A stretch of DNA of 64,000 bases, taken from NCBI GenBank assembly GCA_051955985.1, contig JBQCGD010000039.1:10823-74822 (forward strand). The letters run 5' to 3'. Position 1 is the first letter of the stretch, and the number at the start of each line of letters is the position of its first letter. Below, one piece after another: positions 50,241 to 59,626 of this stretch. This stretch comes from DATKPA01 sp051955985. GTDB lineage: Bacteria > Planctomycetota > Phycisphaerae > WQYP01. A program made the position numbers and the translations under genes. The notes under the pieces were generated by a model, which was not told the origin of the DNA, searched no databases, and saw only the letters and a program-made list of their open reading frames with translations.

Positions 50241-50265
50241 GCCCGCCGTCTCCGACGGCGCGGGC
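50241..50265. repeat. Stop-adjacent hairpin after dapF
   Basis: GCCCG-CCGTC and GACGG-CG-CGGGC pair around TCC immediately after the dapF TAA. No T-run, and the next gene starts soon after. Confidence 0.55.
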
Positions 50266-50315
50266 CGATGGATTTTCACAACGAATTCGATTCCCTAAAT
50301 CTGAGCACTCCCACA

Positions 50316-51941
50316 ATGACCCACCCTTTCACCATCCTCGCCCAAGCCGCGACCGTCGCCACCTCCCAGCCCGCGAACACCTGGCACGCCCCCTGGCAAA
50401 AATGGGTCACCTTCTACAGCACCCAGCTCGCCCTCACCACCGTCATTACCCTCGCCGCCCTCATCCTCTCCTACTGGGTCCTCTCCCGCATCTTCAAAAA
50501 GTTCCTCGACAAGTACAAACTCCAGCGCCCCACCGCCCTCGGCGCCGTCGCCTGCATCTTCTATTTCACCCTCCTCGCCGCACACCCCCTTCTCATGGTC
50601 GACCCCTGGGACATCATCGCCGTCACCATCCACAAAACCTTCGCCGCCATCCTCTGCCTCGTCGGCATCCGCTACATCGACCGCCTCATGATCCTCCCCG
50701 TCCTCACCCGCATCTCCGGCGGCCCGCCCTCCCGCTTCATCCACCAGATCGTCGTCAGCGTCCTCTCCGTCTTCATCATCGCCGGCTACTGCTCCTGGGC
50801 CTTCGGCATTGAGCTCGGCTCCCTCGTCGCCGGCTCCGCCGTCGTCTCCATCGTCATCGGCCTCGCCCTCCAGGAAACTCTCGGCAACTTCTTCTCCGGC
50901 ATGGTCCTCCAGGCCTCCGTCCCCTTCCAGCCCGGCGACTGGATCAAGATCGGCGACACCGAGGGCCGCGTCGTCGAAATGACCTGGCGCGCTGTCACCC
51001 TCATCACCCTCGCCAACAACTACGTCCTCATCCCCAACAGCACCGTCGCCAAGGAAACCATCGTCAATTACCACTCCCCCACCGTCGCCACCGCGACCAA
51101 CATCGCCGTCGGCCTCGAATACTCGCTCCCCCCCAACGACGCCAAGCGCATTCTCATCCAGGCCGCCCTCGACACCGACGGCGTCCTCCCCGATCCCGCC
51201 CCCTCCGCCGCCCTCATCTCCTTCGACGATTCCGCCATCACCTACAAAGTATTCTTCTGGATCAAGGAACCCCAGAAACACGGCGCCATCGAGCAGATGG
51301 TCCGCACGAACTTGTGGTACCGCCTCAACCAGGCCGGCTACGGAATCCCCTTCCCCATCCGCACCGTCGAGTGGTCCGACAGCGACAAAAAACAGGCCGC
51401 CCTCAACAGCACCGCCCGCAATGCCCGCCTCGCCTCGCTCAAGAAGAGCCCCCTCTTCGCCGACCTCGGCCCGGAACTCCAGGAGCGGCTCGCCGCCGAA
51501 ACCCGCGAATTCACCCTCGCCGCCGGGCAGACCTTCTTCCGCCAGGGCGATTTCGGCGACTCGCTCTTCGTCCTCCAGTCCGGCACCGTCGTCGTCACCT
51601 ATCGCACCGATAGCGGAACCGATATCGAAGTCGCCACCCTCGATGCCCCCAACATCTTCGGCGAAGTCTCCGCCGTCACCGGCCAGACCCGCGGCGCCAC
51701 CTACCGCGCAAAGACCGACGTGCGCGCCTTCGAAGTCGACCGCGACCACCTCCAGGACCTCTTCACCCACGACCCCCAGCTCGCCACCCACTTTTCCCAG
51801 ATCGTCGCCGAGCGCCAGAACCAGCGCGAAGAGCTCCTCAAAAAACTGGGCGCCACCCGCAGCGCCGAACAGCAGGCCCACGCCCAGTCCCACAACGTCC
51901 TCGACCGCATGAAACGCCTCTTCTCCCTCCGCAGCCGCTGA
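50316..51941 (+). CDS. MscS-type channel with C-terminal cyclic-nucleotide-binding domain
   Basis: Membrane channel of 541 aa. Five hydrophobic segments (about 25-190) end in the pore helix GSLVAGSAVVSIVIGLALQETLGNFFSG, followed by the MscS beta domain (FQPGDWIKIGDTEGRVVEMTWRAV) and the MscS C-domain; residues about 390-500 form a cNMP-binding domain (FFRQGDFGDSLFVLQSGTVVV, then IFGEVSAVTGQTRGATYRA with the phosphate cassette). This layout matches bacterial cyclic-nucleotide-gated channels of the MscS superfamily. Starts at 50268 or 50316 are both possible; neither has a strong ribosome site, and 50316 gives the usual N-terminus. Confidence 0.86.
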   Translation: MTHPFTILAQAATVATSQPANTWHAPWQKWVTFYSTQLALTTVITLAALILSYWVLSRIFKKFLDKYKLQRPTALGAVACIFYFTLLAAHPLLMVDPWDIIAVTIHKTFAAILCLVGIRYIDRLMILPVLTRISGGPPSRFIHQIVVSVLSVFIIAGYCSWAFGIELGSLVAGSAVVSIVIGLALQETLGNFFSGMVLQASVPFQPGDWIKIGDTEGRVVEMTWRAVTLITLANNYVLIPNSTVAKETIVNYHSPTVATATNIAVGLEYSLPPNDAKRILIQAALDTDGVLPDPAPSAALISFDDSAITYKVFFWIKEPQKHGAIEQMVRTNLWYRLNQAGYGIPFPIRTVEWSDSDKKQAALNSTARNARLASLKKSPLFADLGPELQERLAAETREFTLAAGQTFFRQGDFGDSLFVLQSGTVVVTYRTDSGTDIEVATLDAPNIFGEVSAVTGQTRGATYRAKTDVRAFEVDRDHLQDLFTHDPQLATHFSQIVAERQNQREELLKKLGATRSAEQQAHAQSHNVLDRMKRLFSLRSR

Positions 51942-51948
51942 GGCCCCC

Positions 51949-53779
51949 TCACGCCTCCCGCGTCCGCAGAATCGCCCCGCAGTTCGCAAAATGCACCCGC
52001 TGCTCCGGCGAAAACCGCGCCCCGCGCAGGTCCACGAGGTAGAAATCGGTCCCCGTCACGAACGCCTCGCGCAGGTCGCACCCGCACAGATTCGCCTTCC
52101 GAATCTCCTCCGGCGCCTTGTACTCCTGCTCGCAGTAATCGTCCGTGTAAAACCCCGTCCGCGTCCCCTCCGACGCAATCACGCTCCCCACCAGCCCGCT
52201 CCGCGACGACCCCAGATGAAACGATGCCTTCGTAAAATCCGCCCCGCGCAGGTCCACGTTCTCCCAGTTCACCTCCGCCAGGCCGGTGTAGCGCAACACC
52301 GCCCCGCCCAGGTCGCTGCCCGACAAATCTGAACTTGTCAGATACGACCCCGTGAAGTTCACACCCACAAAATCCATTCCGCGCATTTCCATCCCCTCGA
52401 GGTCGCAGTATCGAATCGTGGCCCGGCGAAACACCGCGCCTTCGAATGCCGCCGCGCGCATCGTCACGTTCAACCAGCTCGTGCCGGTCAGATCGGCATT
52501 CCGAAAGCTCGCCCCCTCCGGCTTCATGCCAAAGAGGCGCGCCCCCGCCAACCGCGCCCCTTCGAACGTCGCTCCTTCCACGACCGTGCCCCGCAGCCTT
52601 GCATCGTGCAGCACCGCCCCGGCCAGGCACGCGTTGGTGAAATCCGCCTCGTCGAGCAACGCCGAATCCGCCACCGCCTTCGTCCAGTCGCTGGAGGAAA
52701 AAGTCGCTCCCACGGCATCCACCGACGCCAGGTACGCCCCCGCAAAAACCGTCCCCGCACAGTTTGCCCGCTGCAGGTTCGCCGCCCGCAGGTATGCGTT
52801 TTTCAGAACAGCGCCCGACAAATCCGCTCCGGTCAAATTCGCCTCTTCCAGACGCACCCCCTCCCACTGCGCCCCGCACAACCGCGCTCCCTGCAGAAAT
52901 TTCAGTTTGTGCTCGTCCCGGGGGCGCCACTGCGCATTCATCGCCAGCAGCATCCCCACAATCACCGGCTGCATGTGAATCTTCGCCAGCCCCTTTTCCA
53001 GAATCTCCAGCGCTTCCACATGCCCCCGCAGCGCCTCCCCCGTTTTCTCGACCACGTCAAACGGCAGCGGCCGAACGAGTGGCCGCAAATCTCCCTTCAG
53101 AATCTCCCGCGCCAACCCCTCGCTGGCCAGCAGCGCCACGACGTACGGATGCCCCACCGCCATGACCTTCTTCGTGTCCCACGCGTTCTGCAAAATCCGC
53201 TTCAAACACTCTCCCCCCGCCGCCACGTAATCCTCGTCACTCCCCAATCGTGCGCGCACATAGCGGCGCACCCCCGTGTCCACATCCGCCAGCGCCTCAT
53301 CCCGCACAAACTCCTCAAGCACCGGCGCGACAAATCCGGGCACGCCCTCCAGCCGCTCCGCCCCCGCCCGTTTCCACCGCTCCATCACCGATGCGCACTT
53401 GCCGCGGTGTCGCGCCAGCAAATACTCAATCACATCATCCTCTCCCCACGGCTCGAGCAGAAAACAGATTGTCCCCGCCGGATGCCTCCCCGGCGATCAC
53501 CACATGGCCGTCCTTCGGAAGCGGACTCTCGGGCAGCCCATCATCAATGCACGTGACTTCTCTCCCAAACACCTCCCGCAGATGCCGTAGCGCCATGCTC
53601 TTTCCCGCTCCCGCCGGACCGACGACGTTGATCACCTGCCGCTGTTTCGCCCGCAGAAGAGCCTCCACGTGATACACCAGCGGCAGCGCCTCTCCGCCCC
53701 CGAGCGCGCGGGCGCGCGGCGCGACCGGCACGCGCTCGCCTCCACCGCCCGTCTCGAGATGTCCGGCCTTATCGCTCAT
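51949..53779 (-). pseudogene. P-loop + pentapeptide-repeat protein, frameshifted
   Basis: Apparently one gene of about 609 codons split by one extra base. The first frame (53779 to about 53476) has a P-loop, VINVVGPAGAGKSMALRHL (about 49-67), and ends at 53435. The second frame continues as TICFLLEPWGEDDVIEYLLA and then pentapeptide repeats A(D/N)LxX (about 250-600; LTGADLSGAVLKNAYL and similar). Deleting one G from the GGGG run at 53473-53476 joins GEASGG to TICFLL, and the total then divides by three. Planctomycete relatives have both domains in one chain (recalled, not checked). It could be a sequence error, a real mutation or programmed slippage. The repeats form a right-handed quadrilateral helix; the target is unknown. 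Confidence 0.75.
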
Positions 53780-53842
53780 TCCGCCCATCGTATCAACGCC
53801 CCCCGCGTCTCCGAAGAAATTTCCCCGCCCCGCGGCCCCCGC

Positions 53843-53848
53843 TATACT
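53843..53848 (+). promoter_or_regulatory. -10 box directly upstream of the GT-C gene
   Basis: TATACT (5/6 to consensus) ends 6 bases before ATG 53855, which implies a transcript that begins at the start codon (leaderless). No Shine-Dalgarno is present. Confidence 0.45.
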
Positions 53849-53854
53849 CCCAGC

Positions 53855-55537
53855 ATGACCAGCCCCTCTCGCGCAGTCCCCGCCCGCGGCTTCCAGATCC
53901 GCCACCCGGTCCCCCTCCTCCTGCTCCTTGCCGCCGTCCTCATCTACTCCTTCCGCGCCTACAACCTCGCCGTCCCCTCCTTCTACGGCATCGCCGATGA
54001 ACACGGCTACATGATGACCGCCAAGCGCCTCGCCACCCACGGCGCCTTCGCCCAGCACCAGCCCGACCCCTACGCCTTCATCGGCGAAACGATGATGCAG
54101 TCCGCCAAGGACCCCACTGTCTACTATCTCCGCCAGCCCGTCGGATACCCGCTCCTTCTCGCCGCCGCGTATTGGCTCGGCGGCCCGGGCGGCCCCTACT
54201 TCGTCAACCCGCTCCTCGGCATTGCGCTTCTGATTGCCGTGTACATCATCGGCCGCGAACTTGGCGCACCCCTCATGGGCGCCGTTGCTGCAATCGTGCT
54301 CGCGTGCCATCCGCTGGTGCTTTACTACACCGTGACGCCGCTCTCGCACGTTCCCGACATGGCCGACGCCGCGTGGACAATCGCCCTCGCGCTCCTCTGG
54401 CGGAAGCACCCGCACGCCGGCCTCGCCGCCGGCATCGGCGCCTTCCTCGGCCTCGCCATCATGATCCGCTACACCAACGTGCTCCTCGCCCTCCCGCTCG
54501 CCGTCATCCTACTCGACAAAATGAAGGCTCTGCCCCGACGCCAGCTCGCCCGCCACGCCGCCCTCGCCGGACTGCTCACCTTCCTCTTCATGATCCCCCT
54601 GCTGATTTATCACACCGTCGCCTACGGCAGCCCCTTCCGCACCGGTTACTCCGCCGGCGGCAACGCCACCAGCTTCTCGCTCGCCTGGCTCGTCCAGCAC
54701 GCCCCGGTCATGGCCGGCATCCTCTTTTCCCCCGGCACCGGGCTGGGCATCCTCCTTCTTGGCCTCGCCGCGGGACTCATCCTCCTCTCGCTTCGCAATC
54801 GTTTCGCCCTCGCCCTTCTGCTCGCCTGGGCCCTTCCCTCGCTGCTCCTGTACACCGCGTACTACGGCATGCCGCAGAACAACATCCTGCTCTACGCCCG
54901 CTTCGCCCTTGCCTCGTTTCCGCCGCTGATTCTCCTCGCGGTTCTCTGGCCTGCCGCCCTTCCGAAAAAGAGGCCGCTCCTCACGGGCATCGCCGCCGCC
55001 ATCGCCGCCATCTCCATCCCCTTCGCCCTCTTCTCCCCCTACATCAGCGCGCAACTCGCGGAACTCAACAACACCATGCTCGGCGAGTACACCATCGGCA
55101 ACCTCGTGCGCGCCGAGGTGCCCCCCGGCTCCGTCCTGCTCGCCGACCTCTTCACCCAGTACTACCTCGATTACGTCGGCGATTACACCGTCTACACGCG
55201 CGACATGTACGCCAACAAAATCCTCGCCAAACGCCTCGCCGACCTGCAGCACACGCCCCACGAAAATGACCCCGCCCGCACGCAGCAGATGGCCGACCTC
55301 CTCGGCGGAAAAGACGACCAGCAGCTCACGCGAATCCTCCGCGACCGACTCGCCCGCTATGACGCCGCCGGCACCCCCGTGTACCTTCTCACGGCGAACA
55401 CCCGCGGCGAAGCGTGGTCCCAGATCCTCGGCGCACGCCTCCACCCGCTCCGCGCCAGCGAAGGCGGCGACTTCGTCGTCTACCACGTGATCTTCCCCCC
55501 CGCGACCGCCAGCGCCCCGGCCGCTTCCCGCCCCTGA
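53855..55537 (+). CDS. GT39/PMT-like membrane glycosyltransferase
   Basis: Polytopic membrane protein of 560 aa. The first lumenal loop has GIADEHGYMMTAKRL, the acidic DE motif of the PMT/ArnT (GT-C) superfamily, then QPVGYPLLLAAAYWLGG. About eleven hydrophobic segments reach to residue 400; the last 150 residues form a soluble domain. Likely a lipid-linked sugar transferase acting outside the membrane; no close similarity to the two genes at 1021 and 5606 apart from the general fold. ATG 53855 is used because it directly follows a -10 box; a longer open frame upstream overlaps the opposite P-loop gene. It converges on argS with a 6-bp gap. Confidence 0.78.
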   Translation: MTSPSRAVPARGFQIRHPVPLLLLLAAVLIYSFRAYNLAVPSFYGIADEHGYMMTAKRLATHGAFAQHQPDPYAFIGETMMQSAKDPTVYYLRQPVGYPLLLAAAYWLGGPGGPYFVNPLLGIALLIAVYIIGRELGAPLMGAVAAIVLACHPLVLYYTVTPLSHVPDMADAAWTIALALLWRKHPHAGLAAGIGAFLGLAIMIRYTNVLLALPLAVILLDKMKALPRRQLARHAALAGLLTFLFMIPLLIYHTVAYGSPFRTGYSAGGNATSFSLAWLVQHAPVMAGILFSPGTGLGILLLGLAAGLILLSLRNRFALALLLAWALPSLLLYTAYYGMPQNNILLYARFALASFPPLILLAVLWPAALPKKRPLLTGIAAAIAAISIPFALFSPYISAQLAELNNTMLGEYTIGNLVRAEVPPGSVLLADLFTQYYLDYVGDYTVYTRDMYANKILAKRLADLQHTPHENDPARTQQMADLLGGKDDQQLTRILRDRLARYDAAGTPVYLLTANTRGEAWSQILGARLHPLRASEGGDFVVYHVIFPPATASAPAASRP

Positions 55538-55543
55538 CCCCCG

Positions 55544-57529
55544 TTACATCTCGTCCATGACCTCGATCCCCAGCAGGTCGGACAAACCGATCCGCAGCAC
55601 GCGCGACACCCGCTCGCACAACAGAAGCCGGCTCATCTTCAATTCCTCGCTCCCCGCCTTGAGCACCGGGCAGCTCTCAAAAAACCGCGAAAACGCGCCG
55701 CAGACTTCATACAGGTACGTGCACAGCAGGTGCGGCTTCAGGTCGCGCGCCACCGCCTCCACCACCCCTCCGAACTGCAACAGCTTCTTCGCGAGCGCCG
55801 CTTCGTTTTCATGCTCGAGCAACAATTTCGGATTCGCCGCCACCACCTGCGCCGGCGTGATGCCCCCCTTCCGGTAAATCGACTGGATGCGCGTGTACTG
55901 CATCTGCAGGTACGGTCCCGTGTTCCCTTCGAGCGAGAGCATCCGCTCCCAGGCGAAGATGTAATCCGTCGTGCGGTCCTGCTTGAGGTCCGCATACTTC
56001 ACCGCGCCGATCCCCACGGCCCGGTCCACCTTCGCCCGCTTCTCCGGCGACAGCTCCGCCCCTCGCGCCGCCTCCACCTTTCCCGCCCGCTCGATCGCCT
56101 CGATCAGCAAATCATGCAGTTTCACCGTGTCGCCGCTGCGCGTTTTGAACGGCTTCCCGTCCTCGCCCAGGATCGACCCGAACGGCGCATGCTCCAGCGT
56201 CACCGGCTCGTGCGTGTGCGGATTCCGATCCCACTGCGCCGCCCGGAACGCATCAAACACCATCGCAAAATGCTGGCTCTGCCGCGCATCCGTCAAATAC
56301 ACCACCCGGTCCGCGTGCCAGTCCCCCTTCAATGGCTTCTGCTCCGCCGGCGTCTCCTTGTGCTCCTGCACCCGGAAATACAACGCCGCCAGGTCCGTCG
56401 CCGAATACGGATACCCGCCGTCCCCCTTCTGCAGCATCAGCGGCACCGGCTCTTTCTTCTTCCCCACATACCCCGGCAGAAACACGCAAAACGCGCTGGC
56501 CGAATACGCCGCGAACGGCTTCGTAATCACCGCCGGCTCTTTCGCCTCCGCCACCCGGTGCTCCGCATCCTGCGTCTGCGGCAACCCGTTCTCTTTCGGC
56601 GCAGGGGGGGGATCGTGGCCGATCGGATCATCCACCGTGTCCGCCGCCGTCCCCGCCAGCTCCGCCACTTCCGCCCCCTCCCCGCCGAATTCCAGCGTCT
56701 GCTTCACCCGCTCGACAATCCGCGGCAACCGCTCGCCGTAAAAACTCTCGCCGCGCTCGTGATCATCCGTCAGCGTCACGTTCAGCAGGTCATAAATCTC
56801 CGTGTAATGCGCATGCGTCGCCACGCGCATCCGGTTCCACACGTCCACTGCTTCCTTCCCGCCGCCCTGCAGCTCGACGACCGTCTTTCGCGCCTTCTCG
56901 GCAAACGCCTTGTCCGACTTGAACTTCGCCGTCGCCTCCTTGTAGTAGCGATCCAGGTCTTCGATCGAAAAGTTCGAACCCGTCGCCCCCAGTTCGCGCA
57001 GGTGATGAATCAGCATGCCGAATTGCGTCCCGAAATCCCCGATATGATTCTGCCGAATCACGTGGTGCCCCAGGAACGCCATCGCCCGCGCCAGCGTGTC
57101 CCCGATGATCGTTGACCGCAGATGCCCCACGTGCATCTGCTTCGCCACGTTCGGCCCGGAGTAATCGATCACCACCGTCGCCGGCTTCGCCACCTTCGGC
57201 ACCAGTCCGTGACCGCTGGCGTCGGTGAACGCCTCGTTCAGTGCCGCAACCAGAAACCCCTTCTTCAGCCGCAGGTTGATGAAGCCCGGCCCCGCCACCG
57301 TCGGCGTCTCGCACACATCCTCGATCTTCAGGTTCGCCAGGATGCGCGTCGCCACCTCCCGCGGCGGCAGCCCCACCCGCTTCCCCAGCGGCATCGCCAC
57401 GTTCGCCTGGTAATCCGCATGCCGCGGATCCGCCGTCTTGATCAGCGGATCAATAATGTTTTCCGCACCAAACGCGAGCCCCATGGCCACGCCGAACCGC
57501 TCGCGGAGAATTTCTTCAATGGGTTGCAT
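55544..57529 (-). CDS. argS: Arginyl-tRNA synthetase
   Basis: Class I aminoacyl-tRNA synthetase of 661 aa that charges tRNA-Arg. The N-terminal additional domain (1-110) is followed by DYSGPNVAKQMHVGHLRSTIIGD with the HIGH-type HVGH, LDDARQ-like LTDARQSQHFAMVF, and FKTRSGDTVKLHDLL in the KMSKS place; the anticodon-binding DALR domain ends the protein. It is longer than the usual 550-590 aa through an insertion at about 290-345 that is rich in Ala/Glu/Pro and looks disordered. ATG 57529 has GAGGCG upstream. Complete and probably functional. Confidence 0.95.
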   Translation of the reverse strand: MQPIEEILRERFGVAMGLAFGAENIIDPLIKTADPRHADYQANVAMPLGKRVGLPPREVATRILANLKIEDVCETPTVAGPGFINLRLKKGFLVAALNEAFTDASGHGLVPKVAKPATVVIDYSGPNVAKQMHVGHLRSTIIGDTLARAMAFLGHHVIRQNHIGDFGTQFGMLIHHLRELGATGSNFSIEDLDRYYKEATAKFKSDKAFAEKARKTVVELQGGGKEAVDVWNRMRVATHAHYTEIYDLLNVTLTDDHERGESFYGERLPRIVERVKQTLEFGGEGAEVAELAGTAADTVDDPIGHDPPPAPKENGLPQTQDAEHRVAEAKEPAVITKPFAAYSASAFCVFLPGYVGKKKEPVPLMLQKGDGGYPYSATDLAALYFRVQEHKETPAEQKPLKGDWHADRVVYLTDARQSQHFAMVFDAFRAAQWDRNPHTHEPVTLEHAPFGSILGEDGKPFKTRSGDTVKLHDLLIEAIERAGKVEAARGAELSPEKRAKVDRAVGIGAVKYADLKQDRTTDYIFAWERMLSLEGNTGPYLQMQYTRIQSIYRKGGITPAQVVAANPKLLLEHENEAALAKKLLQFGGVVEAVARDLKPHLLCTYLYEVCGAFSRFFESCPVLKAGSEELKMSRLLLCERVSRVLRIGLSDLLGIEVMDEM

Positions 57530-57621
57530 GACGCCTCACTTGCCAGACGACTTCAAACGACCCGATATCGTAGCCGAGGAATTCGACCCCCGCGACCGAC
57601 CGGCGATTCCCTGCGCGATCA

Positions 57622-57915
57622 TCACGGCCGCTGGTTCCACAGCCACATCTGCACCGCACGCTGCGGCGTTTCCGCAGGCGCCTTCTGCAGCACCACCACG
57701 TAATCCCTGGTTTCCGGGCCCGTCGGCGTCCCCCATCCGTAACATTGCGCGGCCGCTTTGCAATTGAGCAGCGCAAAGCATTCCACGTTGCCGGACCACA
57801 ACGTCATCTCGTTTTCCGACAACTCCACCGGTTCACTCCGCAGGTGCACGGACTCGCATCCGTACATCTCGCGAATGGCCCGTCTCAATTCCGTCACGTA
57901 ATGCGCAAAGTTCAT
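57622..57915 (-). CDS. Small hypothetical protein
   Basis: Open frame of 97 aa with a plausible ribosome site (AGGGAG 9-10 bases before ATG 57915). The predicted protein is soluble and mixed alpha/beta, with three Cys (positions about 20, 47, 52) and four Trp. I do not recognise a family. It lies 92 bp upstream of argS on the same strand and may share its transcript. Confidence 0.6.
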   Translation of the reverse strand: MNFAHYVTELRRAIREMYGCESVHLRSEPVELSENEMTLWSGNVECFALLNCKAAAQCYGWGTPTGPETRDYVVVLQKAPAETPQRAVQMWLWNQRP

Positions 57916-58095
57916 GCGGCAGATCTCCCTCGTCCCGCAATCCGTTCACTCAATAGGACCAATTCCCACTGCGATGGGGCAGGAGTTTACCGGCCTCTCG
58001 TGCGGCGCGGTAGCCCCCAAACGAACTTTTTTCTGCTCGCAAATCAAAAAGGGCCGAGGTCAGCCCGTCCGTTTCCCTCGTGCCCGGTAGTGACA

Positions 58096-59499
58096 TCATT
58101 TCTTCGATTTCTTCGTCGGCTTCTTCGCTTTCCCTTTGGCGGACGCCCCTGCCTTGGCCGATGCTTTTGTCTTCGCCGATGCCTTCGACTTCCCGGCGCC
58201 GGCGCTCCGGGCGGCCGGCTTCTTTGTCGCGGTCTTCTTGGCCGGTGCCTTCTTCGCAGGTTTCGCCGCAGCCTTCTTCGCCGCAGCCGCCTTCTTCGGG
58301 GCCGCCTTCCTGGCAGCGCCCGCCTTCATCGCACGGCCGGCTCTTCCCGACGGAGCCGATTGCGTCGGCGCCCGCTCTCCCTTCCGGTTCCGCAGCACCC
58401 GCCCCCGCCCCGGCCGTTCGCTCTGCGACTCCGCCGATACGTCCACCCCCTGCTCATCGTCCACCGGCTTGGCGAAGCTCGTCGTTTCCGCGGCCGCTTC
58501 GTGCATCTCCGGAATCTCGTCCCGGTGATCCTGCGTCACATCCTCCCGGTCCGTGTTGCCCCGCTGCTGATCCTCGTCGTCGTCCTCGATCGTGGTGCTC
58601 GACAAGCCGGCGCTGACGCCGCCCATCGGCCGCGACACCAGCCGCGACTCCGGCAGATCCTCGTCGCTGACCCCCTCCACATCCCGATCGGCACGCGCCT
58701 CCGATTCCCGCTCCCCTTCATCTTCATCCAAACTCTCGTCCGCCCCGCCCAGGCTCACCGCCCGGCCGCCAAGGTCCTCCTCCTCGTCCTCCCCCTTCAC
58801 CGGCGTCGGGTACACGGCCCGGCCGCGATTGCGGCGCTTCGTCGGCGGATCGATCTCCACGAACTCCACGCTGTTCGACCCCGTCGACTCGTCCGGCAAT
58901 TCCATCACGATCGGCGCATCGACTTCCGCATCCTCATCCACATCCGCATCCCCCTCCTCTTCATCCAGGTCGCGGCCGTCCAGCCGGGCATCCTCTTCTT
59001 CCGCTTCCATCTCATCAGCTCCTGCAGATTGTCCAAACCGGGCCCGCGAGCGCAAACGCTCCGCGCCCTCAGGTTCCGCAGGCAAACCGAGTTCCTTCCG
59101 CCAATCAATCCGCGGGCAGTCCCCCCAGAGCAGCTCGAGGTCATAAAAATCCCGGCTCTCCCCATCAAAAACGTGCGTGACCACGCTGACGCAGTCCACC
59201 AGGATCCACTTCGCCGATTCCATCCCGCTGGTCTGCCACGCCTTGAACCCCATCCGCTTCCCGAGGTCCTGGATCTCCTCCGCGACCGTGCGCATCTGCC
59301 GGGGAGAGGTGCCCGTCGCGATCACAAAGAATTCCGTCACCGGCGACCGCCCCCGCAGGTCGAGCAGCACGATTTCTTCCGCGCGCGTATTCGCCGCCAT
59401 CTCGGCTGCCGCCAGCGCAAATTTGAACGAAGCGCCTTCCGCCGGCGAACCTGCAGGGGCGGAAGCCGTTACCGATGGGTTTTCAGGTTGAGTCGTAAT
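58096..59499 (-). CDS. rsfS: Ribosome silencing factor (RsfS) with acidic middle and histone-H1-like tail; ATT start
   Basis: RsfS/Iojap binds ribosomal protein uL14 and blocks subunit joining in poor nutrition. The core lies at residues about 25-140 (FALAAAEMAANTRAEEIVLLDLRG, TGTSPRQMRTVAEEIQDLG, DCVSVVTHVFDGESRDFYDLELLWGD). An acidic, Asp/Glu-rich region (about 165-340) and a Lys/Ala/Pro tail of about 105 residues (AAPKKAAAAKKAAAKPAKKA and so on) follow, making 467 aa against the usual 110-140. ATG 59400 would cut the first core helix; in frame upstream no ATG, GTG or TTG exists, but ATT 59499 stands 7 bases after GGAGG, giving MTTQPENPSV. AUU is a known rare start (infC). Confidence 0.78.
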   Translation of the reverse strand: MTTQPENPSVTASAPAGSPAEGASFKFALAAAEMAANTRAEEIVLLDLRGRSPVTEFFVIATGTSPRQMRTVAEEIQDLGKRMGFKAWQTSGMESAKWILVDCVSVVTHVFDGESRDFYDLELLWGDCPRIDWRKELGLPAEPEGAERLRSRARFGQSAGADEMEAEEEDARLDGRDLDEEEGDADVDEDAEVDAPIVMELPDESTGSNSVEFVEIDPPTKRRNRGRAVYPTPVKGEDEEEDLGGRAVSLGGADESLDEDEGERESEARADRDVEGVSDEDLPESRLVSRPMGGVSAGLSSTTIEDDDEDQQRGNTDREDVTQDHRDEIPEMHEAAAETTSFAKPVDDEQGVDVSAESQSERPGRGRVLRNRKGERAPTQSAPSGRAGRAMKAGAARKAAPKKAAAAKKAAAKPAKKAPAKKTATKKPAARSAGAGKSKASAKTKASAKAGASAKGKAKKPTKKSKK

Positions 59500-59626
59500 G
59501 ACCGATCCTCCAGCACAACAAGCCGCGAGCCGCGGGACGCTCCGCGTCAGTCTTCCATTCTATCCGCGGGCAACGACTGTGCCATGTTCCCGCCGCCACC
59601 CGGCCCATCCCCCGCCGTTTGCCGGC

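Noticed and set aside
53435..54415. 326-codon minus-strand frame upstream of the pentapeptide gene taken as one gene
   Set aside because: Only its last 114 codons (from 53779) look like protein; the first 212 lie opposite the membrane transferase gene and are shadow.
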